A stretch of 64,000 bases of DNA from UBA4722 sp041690995 (GTDB lineage: Bacteria; Pseudomonadota; Gammaproteobacteria; DSM-16500). The stretch is from positions 62,001-126,000 of the forward strand of contig JBEPVM010000001.1 of assembly GCA_041690995.1 (NCBI GenBank), read 5' to 3'. Shown here piece after piece: positions 42,737 through 51,969 of this stretch. Within the stretch, counting starts at the first letter, position 1. Every line of letters begins with the position of its first letter. A model generated the notes under the pieces. That model was not told where the DNA came from, searched no databases, and saw nothing but the letters and a program-made list of their open reading frames with translations. The position numbers and the translations under genes were made by a program.

Positions 42737-44794
42737 ATGTGGTCTGGCCTCTCTAAGTTAGGAGCATTCGCAAAGCAGGCGGCGGCGGAGAGCGCTGTTT
42801 CTCGTGCTTATGAAGCAGGAGAAAAGGCTCTTAACACGGTCGGAAAAATAGAAATATTCGAAAAGGATATGTATCCGCCAGGCGGACTAACATCATCACC
42901 ACAAATTGCAGGCTATGTAGCAGTGGGAGCCATTGGAGCGGCAGGGGCTTTAGCTGGAGGAGGTCCGCCTGCGGTAGCAACAGCAGTAGCAGGAGGAGTA
43001 GGTGCCTTTGCTACAGTAGTAAATAGCGCGGTAAGGGGCGTGGTAACAAAGTTGGTAAATGAAGGAGAAAATGGCCTGGGAAGGATCAACTTTAAAGCAG
43101 CTATTTGTAACTGTGATGTTGAGCGAATTAATAAATTACTTACTGAAAATCCTTACTTATTAATTTGTATTGTACCTGATGAAAAAACAAAAAAATCTTT
43201 TATTGAATTTGTGGTAGATTATCAAGGTTCCTTCCCACAATCATTTCATGCAATTTTTGTTAACAACCTGCCAGTACTGACTCCATGTTTTTTAGAAAGT
43301 TTACGAATAGTTGATGGTAAATTAAATGAGAATAATATTCCTAATATTGTTCGTATCTTAATGAACTCACCAAAGGTTCTTTTAGAATCTTATCAAGATG
43401 AGAGTGGACAGACACTTGTTTTTAATTATGCTGCGGCTGTACTCCAGCACGATGATTATTCTCACTTGCTGGAACTTATATTACAAAAATATAAAAAAGT
43501 AGCTAAGCCTAAAGTATTTAAAGCATTGATATGGGATTGCTACGATAACTCTGGGGTGTCGGATAAAGTAAAGAAAGCGTTAGAAAAAATAGCACCAGAG
43601 TGGTGGGCGGCAGAGGGTCAAAGAAGAAAAACGGCAGAGGAAGCACCACAGCAAGAGCTATTTTGCCTACCGCAGATAGAAGAAATCCAAGCAACAAAGA
43701 AAGAAGAAAAGGGTAATAGTAGTAATAGTTCGCAGAATATATTCAACGATCTGGTAATGCAGAGCGAAAAATTGGTCTCTTTCGAAGAAAAGCGTATAGC
43801 AGAAGAAAGAGAATGTAGAAACGCAGTTCTGGAAGAAATGCGAGTACTCCACGAGGCAGGAAAAAAGCGTATAGAAGAAGAAAAGCGAAAAGAAGCAGAA
43901 AGAAAAGCAGATGAAATAAAAGCACAGCGTGAGGTAGAAGCCTCGCGTGAAGAAGCGGAAAGAAAATGGGAAGAAGAGCAACAACAAGCACGTGAAAAAG
44001 CAGCGTTGGAAGAAGAAAGAATACGCGGACTCCAGGAAGCAAAAGAAAAGTGTGCTGCAGAAAAAAAAGAAAAAGAAGCAGAACAGGAAGCGCAGCGAAA
44101 GGCAAAATCAGAACAATCAAAAAAAAACCAGGAAGCAAAAGAAAAAAGACAAGTAGAACAAGTAGAAGAAAATAAAGCGGACACAGAGCGTTTTTCTCGT
44201 TATTCTCTTCCACTCACTCTCAGTCTTGATACTCAAGAACCACATCGGAACCAACAAAACTACGGCTCAGGTGGGGATCCTATGGTACCCCCTGAAGCGG
44301 AACAAGACAAACCAGGACCAGGTGTGAGCTGTAGCGGTCACACGGAGGATGACTATGATGGCTCAGCTACACCTGTCGGTAATCTGAATGAAGTAGATAG
44401 CTCTGAGCATAATAATGGTCAGTGGGCGTATTCAATCTTATCGCAACAAGGGGGTAGCAATAAAGAATTAACCCCTGCTGCCGAGGATACTTTCTCTTCC
44501 CTAGCTACTACTGCTGAAGTGAATACTGAACAAGGGCGCGCTACACAAAAACGAACTTCTTCGATATCTGGTTTCTTGCAAATGGCGTGTTTTTTAACAG
44601 GCGGTCTTGCAATGCTTGCTGCGATTGCTTTCCTCGCGTACATTGCAGTCGCAGCAGGCATCGTGCCTCCAGTGGTTGCTTACGGCGTTGTGGGTGTCAG
44701 TATTGCTGCTGTTGGTTTGTTCGGACTCAGAGAAATAAAGCCGTCATTACAGCGTTCGGCAAGTGAGTTATCTACGGCTGCTTTGCTTGTTTAG
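42737..44794 (+). CDS. Large orphan protein: hydrophobic N-terminus, ankyrin-like region, coiled coil, C-terminal membrane hairpin
   Basis: 685 residues in four blocks. About 55-100 is Gly/Ala-rich and hydrophobic. About 115-300 is helical with an ankyrin-like piece (FKAAICNCDVERINKLLTENP). About 300-475 is a Glu/Lys/Arg coiled coil (EAERKADEIKAQREVEASRE). After a polar linker, residues about 615-668 are two membrane helices. The architecture (coiled coil plus a membrane hairpin, no signal peptide) is typical of host-directed effectors of intracellular gammaproteobacteria, but this is inference. GTAGGTG binding site before the ATG. No family recognised. Confidence 0.65.
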   Translation: MWSGLSKLGAFAKQAAAESAVSRAYEAGEKALNTVGKIEIFEKDMYPPGGLTSSPQIAGYVAVGAIGAAGALAGGGPPAVATAVAGGVGAFATVVNSAVRGVVTKLVNEGENGLGRINFKAAICNCDVERINKLLTENPYLLICIVPDEKTKKSFIEFVVDYQGSFPQSFHAIFVNNLPVLTPCFLESLRIVDGKLNENNIPNIVRILMNSPKVLLESYQDESGQTLVFNYAAAVLQHDDYSHLLELILQKYKKVAKPKVFKALIWDCYDNSGVSDKVKKALEKIAPEWWAAEGQRRKTAEEAPQQELFCLPQIEEIQATKKEEKGNSSNSSQNIFNDLVMQSEKLVSFEEKRIAEERECRNAVLEEMRVLHEAGKKRIEEEKRKEAERKADEIKAQREVEASREEAERKWEEEQQQAREKAALEEERIRGLQEAKEKCAAEKKEKEAEQEAQRKAKSEQSKKNQEAKEKRQVEQVEENKADTERFSRYSLPLTLSLDTQEPHRNQQNYGSGGDPMVPPEAEQDKPGPGVSCSGHTEDDYDGSATPVGNLNEVDSSEHNNGQWAYSILSQQGGSNKELTPAAEDTFSSLATTAEVNTEQGRATQKRTSSISGFLQMACFLTGGLAMLAAIAFLAYIAVAAGIVPPVVAYGVVGVSIAAVGLFGLREIKPSLQRSASELSTAALLV

Positions 44795-44810
44795 TAAGCA
44801 ATCAGCTTAC
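44794..44810 (+). other. Hairpin at the end of the orphan gene
   Basis: GTAAGC-aatca-GCTTAC, a perfect 6-bp stem that begins at the last base of the stop codon. No T-run follows, so it is not a standard intrinsic terminator; it may slow 3' decay. Confidence 0.3.
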
Positions 44811-44867
44811 AGTATGGTTATCTCTAAGCATAGATTAGTTTCTTTTTAATTATCGGCACGGGTGGGT

Positions 44868-45008
44868 TCAATCTTCAGTTTTTAAGAATATGTCTTCCCT
44901 ATTTTGTTGTTCTGGTTGATCTCTAGTTTCCATAAAATCTTTTGAAAATTTACTAAGGCTATCCCAGAGCGGTGCCAAAGAATTTGTAGTAGGAGATAAA
45001 TATGTCAT
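44868..45008 (-). CDS. Small hypothetical protein coupled to the ABC transporter gene
   Basis: A 46-residue frame whose ATG lies three bases after the TGA of the ABC transporter (TGA-ATA-ATG), with GAGGT eight bases before the start inside the transporter's final codons. It reads MTYLSPTTNSLAPLWDSLSK and ends acidic (FLKTED). The spacing implies translational coupling. No family recognised; too short to judge function. Confidence 0.5.
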   Translation of the reverse strand: MTYLSPTTNSLAPLWDSLSKFSKDFMETRDQPEQQNREDIFLKTED

Positions 45009-45011
45009 TAT

Positions 45012-46724
45012 TCAAACCTCGTATGCTTCAAGATTAATTTCTTCATCATGATACCTATCCACGCTTGGACGATGCCCAATGCTCACCACTGAGCAATTCG
45101 GCAATTTATTTTTTAATAACGTATACATTTGTTTTTCGTGTGGCAGATCCATTGCTGAGGTGCTTTCGTCTAAAAATACCCAGTCAGGTTGTTGAAGTAT
45201 GACACGGATGAAGGCGATACGCTGTAGCTCTCCAGGCGATAAGTGTTCTGTCCAATGCGTCACTTGTTGCAGTTGACTGGTTAATTGTGGCAGATCAACT
45301 GCTTGTAATAATGTGATTAATAGCTCATCTGAAGCAGGAGTGATTTTATCTGGGAATAGTAAAGCATCCCGTAATGTTCCTAAAGGCATGTACGTTGTTT
45401 GTGGTAAAAACATGATTGATTTTTTATTGGTTGGCAATGAAATTTCACCTGATCCATACGGCCAGATACCTGCCAGCATACGCACGAATGTGCTTTTACC
45501 AAGACCCGAGTGTCCTTTGACAACGTAATTTTTTCCATGAATAAGTGTTTGATTGATATTTTCTAATAATTTTTTTCCCTTCGGTGTTTTAATAATGATA
45601 TTTTTTGCGATAATTTTATTTTCTGTATTTTTTGAAAAAACAAATTGATTGTGTTGTACTCTATTTTTTTCTATTTCATCCATATGATTTAAAAAACTGA
45701 GCAATCGACGCATCACTGCTTGCCATTCTGCGATTCCAGCATATGAATTGACAATAAAAGAAAAAGCATCCTGGATGCGGGAGAATGCCGATAATGCCTG
45801 CATTAAACCGCCTAGCTTAAATACTTTATTGAAGTAATTGGGTAGTGCAACGACTAATGGCAAAATAACGGAAATTTGATTGTACCCCGCCGTAAACCAT
45901 AATAATAATTTTTGCCGTAAAATAATAGCGTACCAGTTTTCGAGTACGCCTGAAAAAATTTTATTTAAAATAGTCTTTTGGTTTTTTTCACCGCGATAAA
46001 GTGCGACATGCTCTGCGTGCGAGCGTACATCAATGGCTGCAAAACGGAAGTTAGCTTCGCGACGTTGTTGTTCAAAATTGAGAGAAATGAGAGGGCGCCC
46101 AATTTTGAAAGTCAGTAACGTGCCTATAGAGGCATAGATAATGCTCACCCATACTAAATAACCTGGAATATGCCATGTACCAAAGCGACCTAATGGTAGG
46201 ATTAAATAACCTGATAATTTCCATAATACGTAAATGAAAGCGACAATCGTTGTCAGAGCATTGATTAAACCGATCGCTAAACTCAATGAGGAGGCAACTA
46301 AACTGCCAATATCTTCTTGAATACGTTGATCAGGGTTATCGGTATGTTCATCAAAATTTTCCAGATAATAATAGCCGCGTTTTGAAAACCAGCGATGCAT
46401 AAATTGCTCTGTTAGCCATCGACGCCAACGTAAGGCTAAAAATTGTTGTATGTAATACCGATAGACAGAGACAATAATACTGACTGCGGCTAAAAACATA
46501 AAAATGACGAGCAAATCATAAGCGGCATGTTTGTTATAATCTTGCAGGGCATCGTAAAAATAGTTGTACCATGTAGTGAGTAACACTTCGAGGCCGACAA
46601 GAAAAATTGTCATGAGTAATACAGTGAGGAGTAGTGTGTAGGCAAAAACGCGTTGTGTTGATTGCCAGTAAATCTTGATGAGCCCCCAGCCAGTATAGGG
46701 GCGTGCTTCTAATTGTCGATCCAT
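45012..46724 (-). CDS. ABC transporter, fused permease/ATPase (YddA/SbmA-BacA-like)
   Basis: A 570-residue half-transporter. The N-terminal 330 residues have the SbmA/BacA-type membrane domain (ABC_membrane_2): GLEVLLTTWYNYFYDALQ, then LRWRRWLTEQFMHRWF and NPDQRIQEDI, a hallmark of this group. The ATPase part has Walker A GHSGLGKST near 405, signature LSPGELQRIAFIR and Walker B WVFLDESTSAMD. Such proteins move peptides, vitamin B12 or very-long-chain acyl compounds; the substrate here is unknown. Confidence 0.88.
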   Translation of the reverse strand: MDRQLEARPYTGWGLIKIYWQSTQRVFAYTLLLTVLLMTIFLVGLEVLLTTWYNYFYDALQDYNKHAAYDLLVIFMFLAAVSIIVSVYRYYIQQFLALRWRRWLTEQFMHRWFSKRGYYYLENFDEHTDNPDQRIQEDIGSLVASSLSLAIGLINALTTIVAFIYVLWKLSGYLILPLGRFGTWHIPGYLVWVSIIYASIGTLLTFKIGRPLISLNFEQQRREANFRFAAIDVRSHAEHVALYRGEKNQKTILNKIFSGVLENWYAIILRQKLLLWFTAGYNQISVILPLVVALPNYFNKVFKLGGLMQALSAFSRIQDAFSFIVNSYAGIAEWQAVMRRLLSFLNHMDEIEKNRVQHNQFVFSKNTENKIIAKNIIIKTPKGKKLLENINQTLIHGKNYVVKGHSGLGKSTFVRMLAGIWPYGSGEISLPTNKKSIMFLPQTTYMPLGTLRDALLFPDKITPASDELLITLLQAVDLPQLTSQLQQVTHWTEHLSPGELQRIAFIRVILQQPDWVFLDESTSAMDLPHEKQMYTLLKNKLPNCSVVSIGHRPSVDRYHDEEINLEAYEV

Positions 46725-46815
46725 GTACCTTAATTCCCATTCATTGGTAAAACATCATAGCATAATGCTTCATTGGCAATGTATAATCTTGTATGGTCGC
46801 TGGATAGGAAATCGC

Positions 46816-47550
46816 ATGACTTACAAATTTAATTTATTACAGATATGTTCTCTTTTGCTGAGTTTGAGCGCTTGTAGCTATAATCCTGCGAATGGGAGTG
46901 ATCATTTAACCGGCAGCGCTTTGGGTACGGGCGTTGGAGCTATCGCTGGCGGTGGAACCGCAGCATTGCTCGGCGTATCGTCCAAGCCGGTGCTGGGGGT
47001 CGCGGCGCTAGCAGGCGCAGGAATAGGTTATTACTTTACAACCCTGCGTTTTGATTCTGCAGGAATTATACAAGCGGGTGGACAAGTCTATACGCAGGGT
47101 GAGTATGCAACAATTGAGATTTCCTCTGATAAATTATTTGATACGAATTCTTCTGAATTATTGCCTCAAGCTGAGCCTATTTTAAAAAGTATTGCTGCTG
47201 TATTAAATCGTTATCCTTGTCATAATATTATGATTTCTGGCAATACCAGTGGTTTTGGCTCTTCGCGCTTTGAACGAAAATTATCAGAAGATCGTGCGCG
47301 TCAAGTCGGCGCATTTTTATGGGTGAACGGCATTTCTGGGTTCAAACCACAGAGCTTGGATTCGCGTAAGCTGACTTATGTGGGTTATGGAAATTATTTT
47401 CCTGTGGCTAATAACCTGAGTAACGCGGGTATACGCGCTAATAGTCGCATTCAAGTTACTGCTTATCCTACTAAAGATCAATTGCTGATGAATAAAAAAC
47501 AAATGGCATTTAATAATATCGGTGATCTTAACGAACCTCATTTTAAATAA
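46816..47550 (+). CDS. OmpA-family outer-membrane lipoprotein
   Basis: I start at the ATG at 46816 with AGGA upstream; a longer frame from 46723 would put 31 residues before the signal peptide. The lipobox LSAC marks lipidation, then a Gly-rich glycine-zipper-like segment (GTGVGAIAGGGTAALLG). Residues about 120-230 form an OmpA C-terminal domain (FDTNSSELLPQAEPILKSI, RFERKLSEDRARQVGAFL, SRIQVTAYP) that binds peptidoglycan. Similar lipoproteins sit near secretion systems in Legionellales (for example DotK/IcmN), but it stands alone here. Confidence 0.85.
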   Translation: MTYKFNLLQICSLLLSLSACSYNPANGSDHLTGSALGTGVGAIAGGGTAALLGVSSKPVLGVAALAGAGIGYYFTTLRFDSAGIIQAGGQVYTQGEYATIEISSDKLFDTNSSELLPQAEPILKSIAAVLNRYPCHNIMISGNTSGFGSSRFERKLSEDRARQVGAFLWVNGISGFKPQSLDSRKLTYVGYGNYFPVANNLSNAGIRANSRIQVTAYPTKDQLLMNKKQMAFNNIGDLNEPHFK

Positions 47551-47680
47551 GACGCTTCAGTTTTATCAACCCATCTGCGATTTTATAATAAGAATTAGAG
47601 ATACTGGTAAATGATCGTGTGTATTGACCATCTTCTTTTGTGATTAAAAAAGTTATTATTTTTGCCATATTGCTCTTCAT
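47543..47680 (-). CDS. Possible small protein antisense to the OmpA gene end
   Basis: A 45-codon frame from ATG at 47680 to TAA at 47543 (MKSNMAKIITFLITKEDG, ending YYKIADGLIKLKRLI). The composition is protein-like, but the ribosome binding site is weak. It overlaps the last eight bases of the OmpA-like gene on the other strand. Tentative. Confidence 0.35.
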   Translation of the reverse strand: MKSNMAKIITFLITKEDGQYTRSFTSISNSYYKIADGLIKLKRLI

Positions 47681-47696
47681 TTTTTATAGTGTCTAA

Positions 47697-48722
47697 TTAT
47701 TGCAGTATTATCTTGTTAAGCAGATAGCCACCACCTATTAACCAGCCAAACAAAAATATCGAAAGATAAAGTGGCTTTAATCCGATTTGTTTGACTTTTG
47801 TCAGATTAGTTTCAATGCCCAAGGCTGCCATGGCTAGTGTTAGTAAGAAAGTGTCGATTTGGTTAATGACATTGACTATTATGCCTGGCAGAAAATTTAA
47901 TGAATTAAATCCTACGATGCCAATAAAAATTACGGCAAACCAGGGAATAGTGTCAGATATTTTATATTGTCGTTTTTGTTTTGTGGCGCGTGATAGCCAA
48001 ACACTCAGTATAATGAGTGCTGGTGCGAGTAACAGCACGCGTGTCATTTTTACAATCACTGCGATGCTGCCAGTCTGAGTGTTTATTTGTGATCCTGCAA
48101 CGAGAACCTGCGCAACTTCATGAATAGTCGCACCCGTGAAGATTGCATAATGGGTATTATCAAAGCCAAACCAGCCAGCGTGTTGCATAAAGGGATATAA
48201 AAACATAGCAGTGGTGCCAAATATGACCACACTGATGATAGCAATAGTGGCTTTATATGGCTCGCTTTTTAGCACACCTTCAGTTGCTAAAACGGCTGCT
48301 GCGCCACAGATAGCTGCTCCACTGCTGATAAGAATGGACGTATCGCGATCGAGTTTAAATAATTTTATTCCTGCCCATGTGCCAATCATGAGAGTCAAGC
48401 TGACGATACATAGATCGAGCATAAAGCCATCCAACCCTATGCCAATCACTTGTTGAAATGTTAGGCGGAAGCCATAAAGAATAACAGCAAGTCGCAGAAT
48501 GCGTTTGGCAATGAACTGAATTCCAGGTATCCATTCGTGAGGTAAATGTTGACGCAGAGTGCTGCCATAAACCATGCCCACCACTATTGCAATGACTAAT
48601 GGACTAAAGCCTTTTTCAGCAATCCAGTGCAAACCTGCTAGATAATAGCTGAAGAACGCAAGTAAGCAGATAAAAAAAATGCTGTTAAAGGTATGAGGGC
48701 GGGTGGCTTTTTGAAAGGGCAT
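47697..48722 (-). CDS. YeiH family membrane protein (UPF0324, putative sulfate exporter)
   Basis: 341 residues with about ten membrane helices and the family's LILRLAVILYGFRLTFQQ-type segment (here RILRLAVILYGFRLTFQ), SSGAAICGAAAVLA and GATIHEVAQVLVAG motifs. Homologues are annotated as putative sulfate exporters; direct evidence for the substrate is thin. It follows waaC by 12 bases on the same strand, so it can be read from the LPS transcript. Confidence 0.9.
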   Translation of the reverse strand: MPFQKATRPHTFNSIFFICLLAFFSYYLAGLHWIAEKGFSPLVIAIVVGMVYGSTLRQHLPHEWIPGIQFIAKRILRLAVILYGFRLTFQQVIGIGLDGFMLDLCIVSLTLMIGTWAGIKLFKLDRDTSILISSGAAICGAAAVLATEGVLKSEPYKATIAIISVVIFGTTAMFLYPFMQHAGWFGFDNTHYAIFTGATIHEVAQVLVAGSQINTQTGSIAVIVKMTRVLLLAPALIILSVWLSRATKQKRQYKISDTIPWFAVIFIGIVGFNSLNFLPGIIVNVINQIDTFLLTLAMAALGIETNLTKVKQIGLKPLYLSIFLFGWLIGGGYLLNKIILQ

Positions 48723-48734
48723 TTGATTTATACC

Positions 48735-49772
48735 TCATAATACCAATGCAGCAAGCTTTTCCCAAACAAGCGTGGGAGGAAGCATCGAGAAACAAGGTGG
48801 GCTGATGAGATAGGATTCTTTATCTTCTCCGCGATACGTACATTCTCGGCTTAAACAAGGAGCGCAGGAAAATTTTGCGGTTAAATGTGTTTGCGATTGA
48901 CCGAGTGCGCCTGTGAGTATTGGATTGGTGGGGCCATATAATGAAATCGTTGGGATATTTAATGCAGCTGCTAAATGTCCTAAGCCTGTATCCACAGCAA
49001 CGATTGCTTTAGCACTTGCCAGCACATTTGCTATGCCAACTAAATCGAGTTTTGGTAACACTTCCGCATGCGAACAAACTGATGCAATACGAATGGCGCG
49101 TTCGTGTTCTGCTGCATTCCCCCAAGGTAATTTAACGAGTAAGCCTTGTTCATTGGCTTTTTGGGCAAGCGTCATCCAATACTCTTCTGGCCAATGTTTC
49201 GTGGGCCAAGTAGTGCCATGTAAAAAAACGAGATAATTTTCAGAAGAGTGTGATTGCTGAAAGTGTTGTCGTTCAATGCCATAATCTGGCATTGTGGTGG
49301 GCAAAGGATACTGCAGTGCCTGGCTAAATAAATCACGCACTCGTGTGACCGCATGTTCTTCTTTGATTTTTGCGGTTGTGAATGAACGATGATAAAAAAG
49401 CGCTGCCAATGGATCGCGCGCAGCGCTGAAACTAAAACCACAGCGTTTGCCGCGTGCATTTAATCCGAGCCATGCGCTTTTTAATAAGCCTTGTGCGTCA
49501 ATGATTAAATCGTATTGTTTTTCTCGCAATAATTGGCGAAACGCTTGCCATTCTTGCCATGTTTTTTTTGAAAAAATATTTTTGCGCCAGCGACGTAATG
49601 CGACAGGAATGACTTGATTGACGAGGGGGTGCCAGCGAGGAATTTCTGCAAAATTTTGTTCTACGACCCAATCAAATGAAACAATAGGTAAGGCACGGCC
49701 TGCATCTGTTAATGCGGGAAGTGTGTGTATGACATCACCCATGGAAGAGGTTTTGATGATAAGGACGCGCAT
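48735..49772 (-). CDS. waaC: Lipopolysaccharide heptosyltransferase I (WaaC)
   Basis: GT9-family enzyme that adds the first heptose to Kdo of the LPS inner core. The N-terminus MRVLIIKTSSMGDVIHTLPAL is typical of WaaC, and the GT-B C-terminal donor site shows IVAVDTGLGHLAAALNIPTISLYGPT. 345 residues. It lies one base after waaF on the same strand. Confidence 0.92.
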   Translation of the reverse strand: MRVLIIKTSSMGDVIHTLPALTDAGRALPIVSFDWVVEQNFAEIPRWHPLVNQVIPVALRRWRKNIFSKKTWQEWQAFRQLLREKQYDLIIDAQGLLKSAWLGLNARGKRCGFSFSAARDPLAALFYHRSFTTAKIKEEHAVTRVRDLFSQALQYPLPTTMPDYGIERQHFQQSHSSENYLVFLHGTTWPTKHWPEEYWMTLAQKANEQGLLVKLPWGNAAEHERAIRIASVCSHAEVLPKLDLVGIANVLASAKAIVAVDTGLGHLAAALNIPTISLYGPTNPILTGALGQSQTHLTAKFSCAPCLSRECTYRGEDKESYLISPPCFSMLPPTLVWEKLAALVL

Positions 49773-49773
49773 T

Positions 49774-50790
49774 TTAAGTTTCCAGTGCTGACATAGCGTT
49801 AAGAACCATAGCGGGGTTTAATTCACGCATGCATCGGTGATGTTGTAAGGGGCAGGTACGCTGAAAACAAGGCTGGCACTCGAGTTGTAGCGTTAGAATT
49901 TTAGCTTTTTTATGTAACGGGGGTGTAAAAGAAGCGCTTGTAGGCCCATACACAGCGACCAAGGGTTTTTGTAATGCTGCGCCGATGTGCATTAAGCCTG
50001 AATCATTACTCACAATAACCGTTGCTAATGCTAATAAATCTATAGCTTCTTCTAATGTTGTTTTTCCTGCTAAATTGATTGCGCGTTGTTGTGTTGCTTG
50101 TTTAATGCGTTCAGCACCCGCATTGTCTTTAGGTGATCCAAAAATCCAAACATGCCAGCCTTCATTTAATTTCGCATTGGCGATGTCAGCATAATATTCT
50201 TCAGGCCATTGTTTTGCAGGACCAAATTCAGCGCCTGGGCATAATGCCAGTACGGGCTTTTCTGGATAAATTAATTGATGATTTTTGAGTGCCGTTAATT
50301 GAGATGGCTGGGAGATATGTAATTCAGGTACAGGATAGTCGCTGGGTAATGTTTCACCGGGTTCTAATCCGAGTGCCATAAAGCGTTCAATCATCAAAGG
50401 ATATTGAGTTTTATTTAAGTGACGTATGTCATTCAGGACAAAATAGCGCATTTCTCCGCGCCAACCTGTACGGCGTGGAATGTTAGCCCACCAAAGTGCT
50501 AAAGCTGATTTAAAAGAATTGGGTAGGACAATCGCCTGGTCATAGTGATTCAATCGCAATTGCTTACCCAGGTTATAGCGCTTGCGTAAACCTAATTCTC
50601 CATGGGTCGTCGGTATAACAATAGACGAAGATATTTCTGGCATGCGTGCTGTGAGTGGTAAGCTCCAGGCAGGACCTAATACGTCAATCACTCTATGGGG
50701 GTCACGTTGTTTTAATAATTTAAAGAGACATTGTGCCATGACCATGTCGCCGACCCAGGCGGGCCCCACAATAAGAATTTTTTTATTCAT
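49774..50790 (-). CDS. waaF: Lipopolysaccharide heptosyltransferase II (WaaF)
   Basis: GT9-family enzyme adding the second heptose. The N-terminus KKILIVGPAWVGDMVMAQ and the conserved AIVLPNSFKSALALWWANIPRRTGW are WaaF hallmarks; the donor site is VVSNDSGLMHIGAALQKPLVAVYGPTS. 338 residues. Its ATG overlaps the stop of the upstream zinc-finger gene (ATGAATAA), so they are coupled. No O-antigen genes are nearby. Confidence 0.94.
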   Translation of the reverse strand: MNKKILIVGPAWVGDMVMAQCLFKLLKQRDPHRVIDVLGPAWSLPLTARMPEISSSIVIPTTHGELGLRKRYNLGKQLRLNHYDQAIVLPNSFKSALALWWANIPRRTGWRGEMRYFVLNDIRHLNKTQYPLMIERFMALGLEPGETLPSDYPVPELHISQPSQLTALKNHQLIYPEKPVLALCPGAEFGPAKQWPEEYYADIANAKLNEGWHVWIFGSPKDNAGAERIKQATQQRAINLAGKTTLEEAIDLLALATVIVSNDSGLMHIGAALQKPLVAVYGPTSASFTPPLHKKAKILTLQLECQPCFQRTCPLQHHRCMRELNPAMVLNAMSALET

Positions 50791-50959
50791 CGTTTAAAAT
50801 AAACTCCGTACCACAATAAGGACAGGTTGCACGCCCGTTATCTGTTTCAATGGGTAAATACACGCGTGGATGTGCATTCCAAAGCGTCATCTTTGGTAAA
50901 GGACAGGCCAAAGGCAAGTCTTTTTTTGTGATTTGATAGGATGACTTTGTTTGTTCCAT
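50783..50959 (-). CDS. Small zinc-finger protein (zf-CHCC, NDUFS6-like)
   Basis: A 58-residue protein missed by size filters: ATG at 50959, TAA at 50783. Cys19, His30, Cys46 and Cys49 (LACPLPKMTLWNAHPRVYLP and ATCPYCG) form the C-H-C-C zinc site of the family related to the mitochondrial complex I subunit NDUFS6. Short proteins of this family often precede waaF in gammaproteobacteria, matching the eight-base overlap seen here. Function in bacteria is unclear. Confidence 0.85.
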   Translation of the reverse strand: MEQTKSSYQITKKDLPLACPLPKMTLWNAHPRVYLPIETDNGRATCPYCGTEFILNDE

Positions 50960-51009
50960 GCTTATCCATTGCTCATATTAAATTGCGACAAGTATAATCT
51001 TATTTCTTC

Positions 51010-51951
51010 TTAGACTCTACTATTGAGTAAGTTTGAAATGCCATCTGCTAATTTTATTGTATAGTTAAATTGTAATTGTTTGTCTGTCTGAGTAGTGCTG
51101 GCATAAGACATTGGAATATCCCCCGTTCGTGGCGATGTCAATTGGATTTCTGCCGGGTAGCTTCCTGCGTTTTCAATATAACTAGTTAAATTTATTAATG
51201 TTTCTGAGACGCCTGTTGCTATATTTAAAGTGCCGCAATAATCATTTTGTATGGCTAGCCAATTCGCTCTTGCCACATCGAACACATGAATAAAATCTCT
51301 GGATTGTGTTCCATCTCCAAAAATTAAAATAGGTTCTTTCTTTTGATAATTCGCTATAAATTTAGAAATCACGCCTGAGTAAGGTGAGCTAGGTATTTGG
51401 CGTGGCCCATAAACATTGAAATAACGTAATCCTAAGCTTTTTACACCAAACAGTTGTGCATATAAATGCGCATAACGCTCATTGTTTGCTTTTTCGAGCG
51501 CATAAGGGGATAGCACTGTCAGGGGTAAAGGTAATTCATCTGAGCAAGGGAGGGTTGCTTCAGCACCGTAGACAGCAGCACTGGAAGCATAGATTAAACG
51601 AATATCTTTTTTATTTTTTTCCTGTGTTTTTCGAATAGCTTGTAGTACATGCAGGAATCCTTGTGTATTGATTTGCAATGATTGAATAGGGTCTGTTATG
51701 GATTGTTGTACAGAGGGCAACGCGGCTAAATGTAATACCGCATCACACTGAGCGATTTCGGTTTCGAGTATTTTATAATTTAATATATCTGCTTGCACAA
51801 AACGAAGATTCGGGTGAAATAAATTAAGATGCGTTAATTTTCCTGTGACAAGATTATCGAATACAACAACTTGAACGCCTTGTTGTAAAAAGAAATCGGC
51901 TGTGTGCGAACCAATAAAACCAGCGCCGCCTGTGATGAGTATGGATTTCAT
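51010..51951 (-). CDS. NAD-dependent sugar epimerase/dehydratase (UDP-hexose 4-epimerase type)
   Basis: Extended short-chain dehydrogenase, 313 residues. TGGAGFIGSHTADFF binds NAD; the catalytic Ser region is YASSAAVYG and YALEK supplies Tyr and Lys. LRYFNVYGPRQIPSSPYSGVI and RDFIHVFDVARANWLAI match the WbpP/Gne-like UDP-(N-acetyl)hexosamine 4-epimerases. Exact sugar cannot be assigned. It lies next to waaC-waaF, so an LPS or capsule role is likely. A diverged copy of its first 45 bases lies upstream at 52400-52444. Confidence 0.85.
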   Translation of the reverse strand: MKSILITGGAGFIGSHTADFFLQQGVQVVVFDNLVTGKLTHLNLFHPNLRFVQADILNYKILETEIAQCDAVLHLAALPSVQQSITDPIQSLQINTQGFLHVLQAIRKTQEKNKKDIRLIYASSAAVYGAEATLPCSDELPLPLTVLSPYALEKANNERYAHLYAQLFGVKSLGLRYFNVYGPRQIPSSPYSGVISKFIANYQKKEPILIFGDGTQSRDFIHVFDVARANWLAIQNDYCGTLNIATGVSETLINLTSYIENAGSYPAEIQLTSPRTGDIPMSYASTTQTDKQLQFNYTIKLADGISNLLNSRV

Positions 51952-51969
51952 TTGTTAATGCTTATATTT

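Noticed and set aside
43618..44213. Long minus-strand ORFs (up to 188 codons) opposite the orphan gene
   Set aside because: They are the reverse of a Glu/Lys coiled coil, giving Ser/Phe/Cys-rich or Leu/Phe-rich nonsense without ribosome binding sites.
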